The notes beneath the pieces were generated by a model, which saw only the letters and a list, made by a program, of their open reading frames with translations, searched no databases and had not been told where the DNA came from. DNA of 64,000 nt, taken from Terrimesophilobacter sp963702165 (lineage in GTDB: Bacteria > Actinomycetota > Actinomycetes > Actinomycetales > Microbacteriaceae). Every line of letters starts with the position of its first letter. Position 1 is the first letter of the stretch. The position numbers were made by a program, and so were the translations under genes. Shown piece by piece: positions 41,972 through 51,428 of the stretch. The DNA is taken from assembly GCA_963702165.1 (NCBI GenBank), contig OY969722.1, positions 496,001 through 560,000 on the forward strand. Direction: 5' to 3'.

Positions 41972-43828
41972 ATGGGAATGGTCCGTCAAGAGGAAGACAT
42001 CGTGGTCGAACTTGTCAAGCTGGTGGAACGTGGCATCGAACTAGTCAGCGCGGGCGAGAGACCGGACCTCCTGAAGCGACTCGAGCACACCCGTGAACGG
42101 CTGAGCGACTCAAGCACACGGGTGATCGTCGTCGGTGAGTTCAAGCAGGGCAAGAGCCAACTGATCAATGCACTCGTCAACGCGCCGGTGTGCCCCGTGG
42201 ACGTCGACATCGCGACAGCGGTGCCCACCGTGGTCCGGCACGGAGACACACCATCCGCACGGATCCTGATCACCACGGACAACAACGACTCTGGCGTGGG
42301 CGAACGCGCCATCGAGACCCGGCCGATCAGCATCGACGAGCTCGCGGCGCACGTTTCGGAGGGCGGAAACCCCGGCAATAAGGGGCAGCTGATCGCGGCC
42401 GAGGTCTTCCTTCCACGCGAGATTCTCGCCGGGGGACTGTCACTCGTCGACTCGCCCGGCCTCGGCCGGCTCGATCCCGCCCACTCGCTCACAACGCTGA
42501 CGGCACTGCCTACGGCTGATGCGATGCTGCTGGTCTCCGACGCATCCCAGGAGTTCACCCAGCCCGAGATGCAGTTCCTGCGTCAGGCCCTGCGGGTGTG
42601 TCCCAACGTTGCGTGTGTCGTCTCCAAGACCGACCTGTATCCGAATTGGCGCCTGGTGGCCGACATCAACCGCGAACACCTGGACAAGGTGGACCCTGAG
42701 ATCCCGCTCTTCCCGGTCTCGTCCGAGCTTCGGCTGCACGCCGCCCGCCTGGGAGACGAGGAACTCAACACGGAATCGGGTTTTCCGGGTCTGGTTGCGT
42801 ATCTGCACACGGAGATCATGGGCAAGGTCGAGCGGCTGCAACGTCGCTCGGTCGCGGTGGACCTGATTTCGATCACGGAGCACCTGCGGCTGTCGCTTCA
42901 GGCAGAACTCAGCGCACTCGAAAACCCCGAGGGCATGCCGCAGATGATTGCCGGGCTCGAGGCTGCCAAGAGCCGCGCCAATGACTTGCGACGACAGTCA
43001 TCCCGCTGGCAGACGACGTTGAACGATGGAGTCAGCGACCTGATCTCCGACATGGAGCACGACCTGCGTGACCGGATGCGAAGCGTCCAGCGGGACGCAG
43101 AAAAGGCCATCGACGAAGCCGACCCCGGACCGGTGTGGGACCAGACTGTCGAGTGGCTCGATCAGAGGGTGGCCGCCGCGGTGTCGGACACCTTCGTCTG
43201 GACCAACGAGCGTGCGCGATGGCTTTCTGAGCAGGTGGCGCAGCATTTCGCTCACGACGAGGTGCCGCTTCCGGAGCTGAAAGTCGACGACACCGACGAA
43301 GTTCTCGACACGGTGCAGGAGGTGAGCGAGCTCGACCCGGGGCGACTAACTCTCCTGCAGAAAGTGTTCATCGGAATGCGCGGCTCGTATGGAGGTGTGC
43401 TGATGTTCGGGCTCATCACGGGTGTCATCGGCATGTCCCTGATCAACCCGATCTCCGTCGGCGCCGGGATTCTCATCGGAAGCAAGGTGTACAAGGACGA
43501 CCAGGAGGCGCGGCTGAAGCGACGACAGTCTGAGGCCAAGACACTCGTTCGCAGCCACATCGACGATGTCGTATTCCAGGTGGGCAAGCAGCTCAAGGAC
43601 CGACTGAGACTGGTGCAACGACAAACCAGAGATCACTTCATCGACATCGCGGCCGAGCACCACAGGTCGCTGGAGGAGTCGGTGTTCGCCGCGCAGTCCT
43701 CGGCAGCAACCTACAAGGTCGAGCGTGAGCAACGGATCACGCAGATCAAGGCAGAGTTGGCCCGAGTCGACGACCTGCGCAAGCGGGCATCGGCGCTCGA
43801 GCCGAAAGTGGCTGGGGCGGCCCAATGA
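41972..43828 (+). CDS. Dynamin-like GTPase with hydrophobic membrane segment (IniA-like)
   Basis: The approximately 618-residue protein has a dynamin G domain: P-loop GEFKQGKS (residues 55-62), switch-1 DIATAVPTVV, G3 DSPG and G4 SKTD. It is followed by a long helical stalk. A glycine-rich hydrophobic hairpin (VLMFGLITGVIGMSLINPISVGAGILIG) near residues 495-525 could act as membrane paddle, as in IniA. Bacterial dynamins remodel or repair the cytoplasmic membrane. I chose ATG 41972; 41978 is possible. Its TGA overlaps the next ATG. Confidence 0.9.
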   Translation: MGMVRQEEDIVVELVKLVERGIELVSAGERPDLLKRLEHTRERLSDSSTRVIVVGEFKQGKSQLINALVNAPVCPVDVDIATAVPTVVRHGDTPSARILITTDNNDSGVGERAIETRPISIDELAAHVSEGGNPGNKGQLIAAEVFLPREILAGGLSLVDSPGLGRLDPAHSLTTLTALPTADAMLLVSDASQEFTQPEMQFLRQALRVCPNVACVVSKTDLYPNWRLVADINREHLDKVDPEIPLFPVSSELRLHAARLGDEELNTESGFPGLVAYLHTEIMGKVERLQRRSVAVDLISITEHLRLSLQAELSALENPEGMPQMIAGLEAAKSRANDLRRQSSRWQTTLNDGVSDLISDMEHDLRDRMRSVQRDAEKAIDEADPGPVWDQTVEWLDQRVAAAVSDTFVWTNERARWLSEQVAQHFAHDEVPLPELKVDDTDEVLDTVQEVSELDPGRLTLLQKVFIGMRGSYGGVLMFGLITGVIGMSLINPISVGAGILIGSKVYKDDQEARLKRRQSEAKTLVRSHIDDVVFQVGKQLKDRLRLVQRQTRDHFIDIAAEHHRSLEESVFAAQSSAATYKVEREQRITQIKAELARVDDLRKRASALEPKVAGAAQ

Positions 43829-45291
43829 TGGAGGAACCCAGCACGATGGTGGCTGGTCTCATCCAGGACAGCCTCGCCGTCTATCACGACGATCCGCAGG
43901 CGCAGGAGACGCTTCAGCATCATGCGCGCCGGCTCGAGGAGCCGCTGCGGGTGGCGGTCACGGGCATGGTCAAGGCGGGCAAGTCGACGCTGATCAACGC
44001 GATCATCGGGGAGGAGCTCGCGCCGACCGGCACGGCGGAGTGCACCCGCATCGTGACCTGGTATCGCTACGGTGACACGCCGAGGGTCACCATGTTTCCC
44101 CGGGAGGGCGAACCGCGCCTGCTTGCGGTCAAGCGTGTCAACGGATTGCTGGACTTCGATTTGCGGGGCGCCAGCGCCGATGAGGTTGAACGGCTGGTCG
44201 TGGACTGGCCGAACAACAGTCTGCGCGACATGACCCTGATCGACACCCCAGGTATCGCCTCGCTGTCGAGTGATGTCTCGGCGCGGTCTACCGACATCCT
44301 GATCCCGGACAGTGGATCGTCGGCGGTGGATGCACTCGTCTACGTGATGCGGCACCTGCGGGAGGCGGATCTGACATTTCTGGAGTCGTTCCGTCGCATC
44401 AGCGCGAGCCAGCCGGGTGCCATCAATGCCCTCGCGGTGATCTCCAGGGCGGACGAGATCGGGGCGGGCCGCATTGACTCGTTGCTCGCCGCCCGCGACA
44501 TTGCGAACCGCTACCGGAACGACAGCACCCTCCGTGCGGTGGCCATGGGCATCGTGCCGGTTGCCGGCCTGCTTGCCCAGACGGCCAGAACCATGCGGCA
44601 TGCCGAATTCGCCGTACTTCTCGAGCTCTCCAAACTCGATCGTGCCGAGCGGGAACGGATGCTGCTGTCGGCGGACAGATTCATCCGGTCGGCAGACCAC
44701 ATCTGGGCGGATGCCGAGGCCCGGGCTGCGCTGCTGGACCGCTTCGGGATCTTCGGCATCCGGTTGGCCACGGTGCTCATCAACAGCGGCACGACCGAAC
44801 CCACGGAACTGGCTCACGAGCTGGCCCGCCGCAGCGGCCTGGACGAACTGGTGGGGTTGGTCGCCGGTCAGTTTCAGGTTCGGGCAGACCACCTCAAGGC
44901 CTACAGTGCGATGGTGGGCGTGGAGACCCTGCTGCGGGAGCGACCGCGTGCCGGCACCGAAAACATGGTGGCATCACTTGAGCGAATTCGCGTTGGTGCT
45001 CACGAGTTTCGCGAGCTTCGACTGCTAGCGGCGTCGCGCACTACCGGACTGAACCTGCCGACCGACTTGGCCGCGGAGGCCGAACGACTCTTTGGCGGCA
45101 CGGGAGTCGAGCCCACCGATCGGCTGGGACTGACTCACGATGCCTCCGCCGACGACATCCGTTCCGCAGCGCTGGCGTCTCTGGCGCGGTGGCACGCGCA
45201 TTCAGAGAACCCATTGAACGACCGGGCCACCACTGAGGTTTGTCAAGCGGTGGTGCGCAGCTGCGAGGCCATCCTGGCGCGGTTGCCTTGA
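43825..45291 (+). CDS. Dynamin-like GTPase, second partner (IniC-like)
   Basis: The 488-residue protein has P-loop GMVKAGKS (residues 47-54), Thr in TAECTRIV, G3 DTPGIAS and G4 SRAD (variant of N/TKxD). A helical stalk follows but there is no hydrophobic paddle. The ATGATGG overlap with the preceding gene couples translation, suggesting a heteromeric pair like IniA/IniC. The order iniB-iniA-iniC is that of mycobacteria. Confidence 0.88.
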   Translation: MMEEPSTMVAGLIQDSLAVYHDDPQAQETLQHHARRLEEPLRVAVTGMVKAGKSTLINAIIGEELAPTGTAECTRIVTWYRYGDTPRVTMFPREGEPRLLAVKRVNGLLDFDLRGASADEVERLVVDWPNNSLRDMTLIDTPGIASLSSDVSARSTDILIPDSGSSAVDALVYVMRHLREADLTFLESFRRISASQPGAINALAVISRADEIGAGRIDSLLAARDIANRYRNDSTLRAVAMGIVPVAGLLAQTARTMRHAEFAVLLELSKLDRAERERMLLSADRFIRSADHIWADAEARAALLDRFGIFGIRLATVLINSGTTEPTELAHELARRSGLDELVGLVAGQFQVRADHLKAYSAMVGVETLLRERPRAGTENMVASLERIRVGAHEFRELRLLAASRTTGLNLPTDLAAEAERLFGGTGVEPTDRLGLTHDASADDIRSAALASLARWHAHSENPLNDRATTEVCQAVVRSCEAILARLP

Positions 45292-45293
45292 GC

Positions 45294-45878
45294 TCAGCGC
45301 ATCCGTCCGCCGTGGCCGTGCTGGGCTCGGAACCATCCTGAGGCGCCGGGGAGCAGGCTGCACACGAAAGCCGCACCGGCGAGCACGAACTGTGCGATCA
45401 ATAGGAGCCAGAGGTACGGACCGTTGCCGTCGGGAGGAAGCAGCACGGCGTCGGCGAGCAACACGGTACCGGCGTTGAGGACGAGCAGGAACAGGAGGGC
45501 CCATCGGGCTGCGCCGTGTCCGCGCAGCATGACACTGAGCATGATCGCTTCTAGCACCAGGACCAGGGCGAGGATCCCCAAAGCGCCCCAGAACACGAGC
45601 AGCGATAGGGCATTGACTGTTTCGGCGGCCCGCGTGGCATCCAGCTCGGTGATCATCTGCTTCAGGCGGTCGATCTGGTCCGCCCGGTAGATGAAGACGA
45701 AGAATCCGGCGATCAGTCCCAAGGCGATACTTGCCAGCCACAGCCATCGGGCCGCCAGCAGCGTTCTGGTCAGCGGACTGAGCCGGCGCACCGGGGCTGG
45801 CGTCGAATCGGACATGCCCGGCCGTGGTGGGCGGGCGTGCGGTGAGTTGGATTCGTCGGCTCCCGATTCGCGAGACAT
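45294..45878 (-). CDS. Hypothetical membrane protein with four TM helices
   Basis: The 194-residue protein has a Pro/Ser-rich N-terminus and TM helices at about 45-67, 92-115, 122-143 and 152-172. The tail is GHGGRMR. Its stop is 2 bp from the second dynamin gene, in convergent orientation. TAGATT 6 nt before the ATG indicates a leaderless mRNA. Involvement with the dynamins is only suggested by position. Confidence 0.75.
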   Translation of the reverse strand: MSRESGADESNSPHARPPRPGMSDSTPAPVRRLSPLTRTLLAARWLWLASIALGLIAGFFVFIYRADQIDRLKQMITELDATRAAETVNALSLLVFWGALGILALVLVLEAIMLSVMLRGHGAARWALLFLLVLNAGTVLLADAVLLPPDGNGPYLWLLLIAQFVLAGAAFVCSLLPGASGWFRAQHGHGGRMR

Positions 45879-45884
45879 GGGCGT

Positions 45885-45890
45885 AATCTA
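45885..45890 (-). promoter_or_regulatory. -10 box of leaderless promoter (membrane protein)
   Basis: Minus-strand TAGATT lies 6 nt before the ATG at 45878. Confidence 0.5.
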
Positions 45891-45988
45891 CCCTCGCCCT
45901 CTGCGAGATCAGAAGAATCCACACTGCTTGCAGGAATGAGGCGTACCCTGTCCGCGCACAGCCGGTGAACCCTGGGACTGGAGGAAGA

Positions 45989-46492
45989 ATGCGCACACTT
46001 GTGGTCTACGAATCTCTCTGGGGGAACACCGAAAAAGTCGCGCGAGTCATCGGTGACAGGCTGGGCCGGGTGGGGGAGGTGGACGTCGTCGACTCGGACG
46101 CCGCACCGAAAGCCGTCAAAGGATACGACCTGGTCATTGTCGGCGGCCCGACGCACGCCTTCTCGATGAGCCGCCCCAGCACGCGCGGCGATGCGGTGAA
46201 GAACCATTCGGCACCGCACGAGCCGAAGCGCGGCATCCGGGAGTGGCTGAACGCGGTGGACCGGTCTGCGATCAAGGTTCCCGCGGTCGCGTTCGATACC
46301 CGCGTTGACAAGCCGCGCCTGCCGGGCTCAGCCGCCAAGGCGGCACGACACGAACTGCGATCGCTCGGCTTCGACACCGAGATCAAGCAGAAGAGCTTCC
46401 GCGTGCACGACTACGCCGGCCCACTCCTCGATGGCGAGGAGCAGCGCGCTGCCGACTGGGCCGACGAACTGGTCAAGCAGACGATGCGGTGA
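45989..46492 (+). CDS. Flavodoxin family protein
   Basis: The 167-residue protein has the FMN phosphate-binding loop YESLWGNTEKVA. Later segments are GYDLVIVGGPTHAFSMS, which carries the second FMN loop, and IKVPAVAFDTRVDKP. It is a probable electron carrier or NAD(P)H-flavin partner. ATG 45989 has a GGAGGAA site. Confidence 0.9.
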   Translation: MRTLVVYESLWGNTEKVARVIGDRLGRVGEVDVVDSDAAPKAVKGYDLVIVGGPTHAFSMSRPSTRGDAVKNHSAPHEPKRGIREWLNAVDRSAIKVPAVAFDTRVDKPRLPGSAAKAARHELRSLGFDTEIKQKSFRVHDYAGPLLDGEEQRAADWADELVKQTMR

Positions 46493-46574
46493 CGCACACC
46501 AGCAGGCAAGCACCAAAGTGCGAGCGACCGGTTCACGAAGCAGGCCGAGGCGAACATGATCCCGCCGCCCGTCG

Positions 46575-47063
46575 TCATCGCGCGTCCGGGACCGCGGACA
46601 GGTACACGTCGGGCGACCAGGATGCAGCGACCTTCGTCTCCAGCACAGCGCCAAGACGCCGATAAAAGCGGTGGCCGTCCACGTTTGTCAGGCTGGCACC
46701 CCAAACGACCCGAAGGCGCTCCGGAGCTGCGAGCCCCGCGACGGCCGCCATGAGCGCTTGTCCAACGCCGTGATTTCGGGCAGTCTCCCGCACGTACAAA
46801 TCGTCCATCGCGAGAACGTCGCCGCCGAGCCACAGGCTCAACCGCCGTACGGTGGATGCGTATCCGACCGCCCCAGAAACGTCACTGGCAATCACAACTC
46901 TGACTTCATCGCGGCTCAGGAGCTTCTTCCAGCCGGCCAGGGTCACGCGGACGTCGCCACGCGAGCCCTCGTGAGCTGCGAGTTCCAAGACAAGCGTGTG
47001 CAGGATTTCGGCGTCGGATGGGTCGGCGAGCCGCGTACGGACACCGGTGGTGTGGCCAGGCAT
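46575..47063 (-). CDS. GNAT family N-acetyltransferase
   Basis: The 162-residue GNAT fold runs TRLADPSDAEILHTLVLELAAHEG ... AMDDLYVRETARNHGVGQALMAAVAGLA (acetyl-CoA loop R/Q-x-x-G-x-G/A as RNHGVGQA) ... WGASLTNVDGHRFYRRLGAV. ATG 47063 has AAAGGAA upstream; the longer frame to 47189 runs into the divergent regulator and is rejected. Confidence 0.9.
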   Translation of the reverse strand: MPGHTTGVRTRLADPSDAEILHTLVLELAAHEGSRGDVRVTLAGWKKLLSRDEVRVVIASDVSGAVGYASTVRRLSLWLGGDVLAMDDLYVRETARNHGVGQALMAAVAGLAAPERLRVVWGASLTNVDGHRFYRRLGAVLETKVAASWSPDVYLSAVPDAR

Positions 47064-47157
47064 TCGGGGTTCCTTTCGTGGGTGGTCGGTGACGATCGTC
47101 CACGACGCGCGTCCAGTTCGCGCCGGTGATTTCACCGGGTGATCGTCGGCGCTCGGA

Positions 47158-47163
47158 TAGGAT
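47158..47163 (+). promoter_or_regulatory. -10 box of leaderless promoter (STAND-LuxR gene)
   Basis: TAGGAT lies 6 nt before the GTG at 47170. Confidence 0.5.
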
Positions 47164-47169
47164 CTGGCC

Positions 47170-49911
47170 GTGCTTCTCGGGCGCGACACGGAGCGGGCGA
47201 TGATTGCCCAAGTGCTTCATCGTGCCCACGATGGGCACGGCGGAGCCCTGGTCCTTCATGGTGAGGCAGGCATCGGGAAGTCGGCTCTGCTCGACTCCGC
47301 AGTTGAGGGCGCACGCGACGTGACGGTGCTGCGCACTGCCGGCATCGAATCCGAGAGTCCACTCGCGTTCGCGGCGTTACACAGACTGCTTCAGCCTCTA
47401 ATAGCCGGAGTCGCGAGTCTGCCGGGTCCGCAAGCACACGCCCTCGGTCAGGTGCTGGGTCTCCAGGTGCCGAAAGAGGCAGGATTTGAGCGCTTTCTGG
47501 TCTTCCTGGCCGTGCTCACCCTGATCAGCGAGGCTGCGGAGGAGCGTCCAGTGGTGTGCATCATTGATGACGCACATTGGCTGGACGAGGCGTCGGCCGC
47601 TGCGCTCCTCTTCGTCGCACGGCGAATCGACGTTTCGGCAGTGGGGATGCTCTTTGCAGCCCGAGACGGTGGCTCGCGGCGCTTTGACGGGGAGGACCTG
47701 CCGGCGCTGTTGATACAGGGACTGCCGGAGGACGCGGCAGGCGAGCTGCTCCTGCGCGGAAATGCGGGCAAAGAGATCGCCGTGAGCGTTCGGCAGGAGC
47801 TCATTCGACGAACTGGAAGGAATCCGCTCGCTCTCGTCGAATTGCCTGGTGCGCTCTCGCCCGAGCAGCTCGCCGGTCTGGAACCGCTGCCCTCGCACAT
47901 TCCCTTGACCGACGGCCTAGAACGCGTGTTTCTCGACCGGTACCGGAGCGTTCCCGACTCCACCCAGATTTTCGCCCTCATTGCCTCCGTGGACGACTCT
48001 GGCGATTCTGCGGTCGTCCGCGACGCCGCCCAGCGGCTCGGTGCCGCCGACGGCGAGGATGATGCGGTTCGCACCGGGCTCATCGTCACAACGGGCACGC
48101 GGGTTCACGTGCGGCATCCACTGGTGCGCTCGGCCGTCTACCTCGGCGCACCCGACGAGCAACGCCGACGCGTGCATGTGGCCCTTGCCGAGGCACTCGA
48201 ACTTCGCGGTGAGACCGACCGGGCGACTTGGCACAGGGCATCCGCCCAAGATGCCCCGGACGAACCGATTGCCGCGGACCTCGATGCGATCGCCCACCGG
48301 TTTCATCAACAGGGAGGCCACGAGGCAGCATCGGCCGCCTGGGAACGTTCCGCGACGCTGAGCGGGGAGCGCGAGCTCGCTGCAACCCGAACGGCAGCAG
48401 CCGCGATGGCGGCGTGGCTTGCCGGCAAGCCAGACAGAGCGAAGTTCCTGGCACAGTCGGCGCGTGCGCGCAGCACCGAGCCGGCAACGAACGCGCAAAG
48501 CGATCGACTGCGTGCATTCGTCGAAATGAACTTCGGCTCGCCCACACTGGCGCACGGGATACTGGCCCACGCAGCCGCTGAAGCGGCCGCTTCGGGTCGT
48601 CTGACGGACGCACGAGAACTCGCCATGATCGCGACGACCTTGGCCGCGTTCGGAGCCGGCTCGGGCGCAACAATCGCCGTTCAAGAATTGCTTGCCATGT
48701 CCCCGCAAGACGACAGTGCAGCTGGGCAATCCGCTCTGCTCCTCTCCATGGACCACTTCGCCCACGGCCGGCTGGAAGCAGCCGAGAATGAGCTGCAGCG
48801 CGCCCTCCGACTCCGCGTCGGGCTGACCGACCCCGACCTGCTCGCCAACGTCGGTGTCGCCACTTTGCTGCTCGGCGATGACGAGCAGGCGTTGCGATGG
48901 CACGACATCCAGCTCGACCAAGCTCGGCTTCAGTCATCTCCCATTCGCATCCTTCATGCGCTCACCCGCAGGGCTATCGCCCAACTCGCCACTGCGCAAT
49001 GGGATGCTTTGGGTGCCGCCGCCGACGAAGTATCAGAACTTGCAGGCATCACGGGGCAGCAGAGTCAGCAGCTGCTCCCCAAGGCGCAGATGCTCGTCGT
49101 CGGCGCCTATCGACGCGAGGCCAGCTTCGATCCGCGCGCCGAAGACCTGCAAGCACTCCTATCCAAAGAGCGCGCCGGAGTGCTCGACCGGATGGTCGCC
49201 GACACCTTCGCTTGGGCTCGGGGAATCCGCCAGAGTGCGGACGATGCCGTCGCGGCCGCGCACCACTTCGATCGCATCGTCCACCCGATGCTGCGTCGGG
49301 CAGCGTTCTACGACATTCTCGACGCCGCACTTCAGGTGGGGGACATCAAGACCGCGACAACTATCGCCGATGACATGGCGCGATTCGCCGCAGCGACGGG
49401 CCAGGCTTGGGCAGCGGCTGCTGCTGGGCATGGCCGGGCACTGCTCGCCGACTCGGAAGCTGACGCCGAGTTGCACTTCGAGGATGCGCTGGCCCACCAT
49501 GCCCGCAGCAGTCGCCCGTTCAACCATGCACGCACTCGTCTCGCTTATGGGCAGCAGCTGCGCCGAGCTCGTCGTCGGGTCGACGCCCGCGAGCACTTGC
49601 GTGTTGCTCTTGCCATCTTCGATGTGCTCCAGACCGGCGGCCCCTGGTCCGGCCGCGCAGCCGAAGAGTTGCGTGCCTCAGGGGAGACCGCTCGGCGACG
49701 CGGCGCAGACTCGGCCGACCGTATCGCCCTGACCGCACAGGAACTGCAGGTCGCCACACTCGTGCAACGGGGCCTGTCGAACCGGGATGTCGCTGCGCAC
49801 CTATTCATCAGCCCTCGCACCGTCGACTTCCACCTGCGCAACGTGTTCGCGAAACTTGGCGTCAGTTCACGTGGAGCGCTCGTCGGGCAGAACATCACGC
49901 AATCGACCTAG
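47170..49911 (+). CDS. Large STAND (MalT-like) LuxR-family transcriptional regulator
   Basis: The 913-residue protein has an N-terminal AAA/STAND ATPase with Walker A LVLHGEAGIGKSALLD and Walker B PVVCIIDDAHWLDEASA. A long TPR-like region (about 340-830) follows. The C-terminal LuxR helix-turn-helix is LTAQELQVATLVQRGLSNRDVAAHLFISPRTVDFHLRNVFAKLGV. Start GTG 47170 in leaderless geometry. It lies immediately upstream of an export operon in the same direction and is a likely regulator of it. Confidence 0.93.
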   Translation: MLLGRDTERAMIAQVLHRAHDGHGGALVLHGEAGIGKSALLDSAVEGARDVTVLRTAGIESESPLAFAALHRLLQPLIAGVASLPGPQAHALGQVLGLQVPKEAGFERFLVFLAVLTLISEAAEERPVVCIIDDAHWLDEASAAALLFVARRIDVSAVGMLFAARDGGSRRFDGEDLPALLIQGLPEDAAGELLLRGNAGKEIAVSVRQELIRRTGRNPLALVELPGALSPEQLAGLEPLPSHIPLTDGLERVFLDRYRSVPDSTQIFALIASVDDSGDSAVVRDAAQRLGAADGEDDAVRTGLIVTTGTRVHVRHPLVRSAVYLGAPDEQRRRVHVALAEALELRGETDRATWHRASAQDAPDEPIAADLDAIAHRFHQQGGHEAASAAWERSATLSGERELAATRTAAAAMAAWLAGKPDRAKFLAQSARARSTEPATNAQSDRLRAFVEMNFGSPTLAHGILAHAAAEAAASGRLTDARELAMIATTLAAFGAGSGATIAVQELLAMSPQDDSAAGQSALLLSMDHFAHGRLEAAENELQRALRLRVGLTDPDLLANVGVATLLLGDDEQALRWHDIQLDQARLQSSPIRILHALTRRAIAQLATAQWDALGAAADEVSELAGITGQQSQQLLPKAQMLVVGAYRREASFDPRAEDLQALLSKERAGVLDRMVADTFAWARGIRQSADDAVAAAHHFDRIVHPMLRRAAFYDILDAALQVGDIKTATTIADDMARFAAATGQAWAAAAAGHGRALLADSEADAELHFEDALAHHARSSRPFNHARTRLAYGQQLRRARRRVDAREHLRVALAIFDVLQTGGPWSGRAAEELRASGETARRRGADSADRIALTAQELQVATLVQRGLSNRDVAAHLFISPRTVDFHLRNVFAKLGVSSRGALVGQNITQST

Positions 49912-49969
49912 CCAATACTGGTGATTTGGCCGGTGCGAGAGGCCTTCGGTTACCGGGAACCTTGCAGGC

Positions 49970-50473
49970 ATGCAAGCCACCATCCTGCTATTCGACAGGT
50001 TCACCGCGCTGGAAGCGGTCGGCCCGCACGATGCGCTAGCCGGCACGCCGGAGATAGATGTCACCTTCATCGCGGAACGCGTTGGTCCGATCCGCGACGA
50101 CACCGGACGCCTGCAGCTCACAGCCGATGCGGCTCTCGGTGAGTTTCCGCATCCGGACATCGTCGTAGTCCCCGGCGGCCCAGGCGCCCAGCAACACCTG
50201 GTCAATGGCACCGTTCACCAGTGGCTGCGCGCGGCGGACTGCCAGGCCCAGTGGATGCTCGCGATCGGCTCGGGGGCCACGATCCTTGCGGCGGCTGGAC
50301 TGCTGCGTGGCTACTCGGCCACGGCGACCGACACCACAGACCGCTTGCTCGCTGAGCACGGCGCCCGCCCCACTGCCCACGCCGTCGTCATCGACGGCAA
50401 GTACGGCACTGCCGCCGATGCCGCCGACGCAGGCGTTCTGATCCGAGAAGTTCTTCACCGCCAATTCCGCTAA
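49970..50473 (+). CDS. DJ-1/PfpI family protein lacking the catalytic cysteine
   Basis: The 167-residue flavodoxin-like DJ-1/PfpI protein has ATILLFDRFTALEAVGPHDAL, PDIVVVPGGPGAQQ and MLAIGSGATILAAAGLLRGYSATA. In the family the nucleophile elbow usually reads VCTGA; here it is IGSGA, so the conserved Cys is replaced by Gly. It may be a binding protein rather than an enzyme. It lies 29 bp before the ABC ATPase gene. Confidence 0.88.
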   Translation: MQATILLFDRFTALEAVGPHDALAGTPEIDVTFIAERVGPIRDDTGRLQLTADAALGEFPHPDIVVVPGGPGAQQHLVNGTVHQWLRAADCQAQWMLAIGSGATILAAAGLLRGYSATATDTTDRLLAEHGARPTAHAVVIDGKYGTAADAADAGVLIREVLHRQFR

Positions 50474-50502
50474 TCGCACCATCACATCGAAAGGAGCAAC
50501 AC

Positions 50503-51423
50503 GTGATCGAAGCACGAAACCTCACGAAGACGTACGGTGACAAGACCGTCGTCGACAACATCACCTTCACCATCCAGCCGGGACGCGTGACCGGATTCCT
50601 CGGCCCGAATGGGGCCGGGAAGTCGACAACCATGCGCATGATCCTCGGTCTTGACTCCCCGACGCGCGGGTCGGTCACGGTGGATGGACGTCGTTACGGC
50701 CAGCACCGCGCGCCGCTCCAGGAGGTCGGTGCACTCCTCGAGGCCAGGGCCTTTCATCCCAGCCGCAGCGCACGCAACCACCTGATAGCCCTGGCCGCCA
50801 CTCACGGCATCTCGGCCCGACGTGTGGACGAAGTTCTCGAACTGACCGGTCTGGCAGAGGTCTCGGGCCGTCGGGCCGGAAACTTCTCGCTCGGAATGGG
50901 GCAACGTCTCGGCATCGCCGGCGCACTCCTCGGAGATCCGAAGAGCGTCATCCTCGACGAACCGGTCAACGGTCTCGACCCGGATGGAGTGCTGTGGGTG
51001 CGGCACTTGGCACGAACACTTGCTGACCAGGGCCGCACGGTGTTCCTCTCGTCTCACCTCATGAGCGAGATGGCTCAGACGGCCGATCACCTCATCGTCA
51101 TCGGACGAGGCCGAATCATCGCGGACGCGCCGATCTCCGACATCCTCGCGGGCGGCGGAAACCGCACACTCGTTCGCGCCGAACGGCAGGACCTCCTTCA
51201 GGAGGCGGTTGTCGCAATTGGGGCGAATGTCCAGACAGGGAACGATGGCGAACTGCTGGTCGCCGGCGTGGAACCCCGCGACATCGCCGGCGCGGCACTC
51301 GACCGTGGGCTGCTCATCTATGAGCTGACACCGCAACGCGCCTCCCTCGAAGAGGCCTACATGGAACTGACAAGAGACGACGTCGAGTACCACTCGCTGG
51401 CGCTCGCAGGAAAGGAAAACTGA
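50503..51423 (+). CDS. ABC transporter ATP-binding protein (drug/lantibiotic export type)
   Basis: The 306-residue ATPase has Walker A GPNGAGKSTT, signature FSLGMGQRLGIAGALLG, Walker B SVILDEPVNGLDPDG, and H-loop LSSHLMSEM. The order and the C-terminal extension match the bacteriocin/antibiotic-export ATPases of DrrA type. AAAGGAGC site before ATG at 50503. The permease follows 5 bp downstream. Confidence 0.95.
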   Translation: MIEARNLTKTYGDKTVVDNITFTIQPGRVTGFLGPNGAGKSTTMRMILGLDSPTRGSVTVDGRRYGQHRAPLQEVGALLEARAFHPSRSARNHLIALAATHGISARRVDEVLELTGLAEVSGRRAGNFSLGMGQRLGIAGALLGDPKSVILDEPVNGLDPDGVLWVRHLARTLADQGRTVFLSSHLMSEMAQTADHLIVIGRGRIIADAPISDILAGGGNRTLVRAERQDLLQEAVVAIGANVQTGNDGELLVAGVEPRDIAGAALDRGLLIYELTPQRASLEEAYMELTRDDVEYHSLALAGKEN

Positions 51424-51428
51424 CCGAC

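Noticed and set aside
47917..48921. Minus-strand ORF of 334 codons inside the STAND-LuxR gene
   Set aside because: Shadow of a gene with clear Walker and LuxR motifs on the plus strand.
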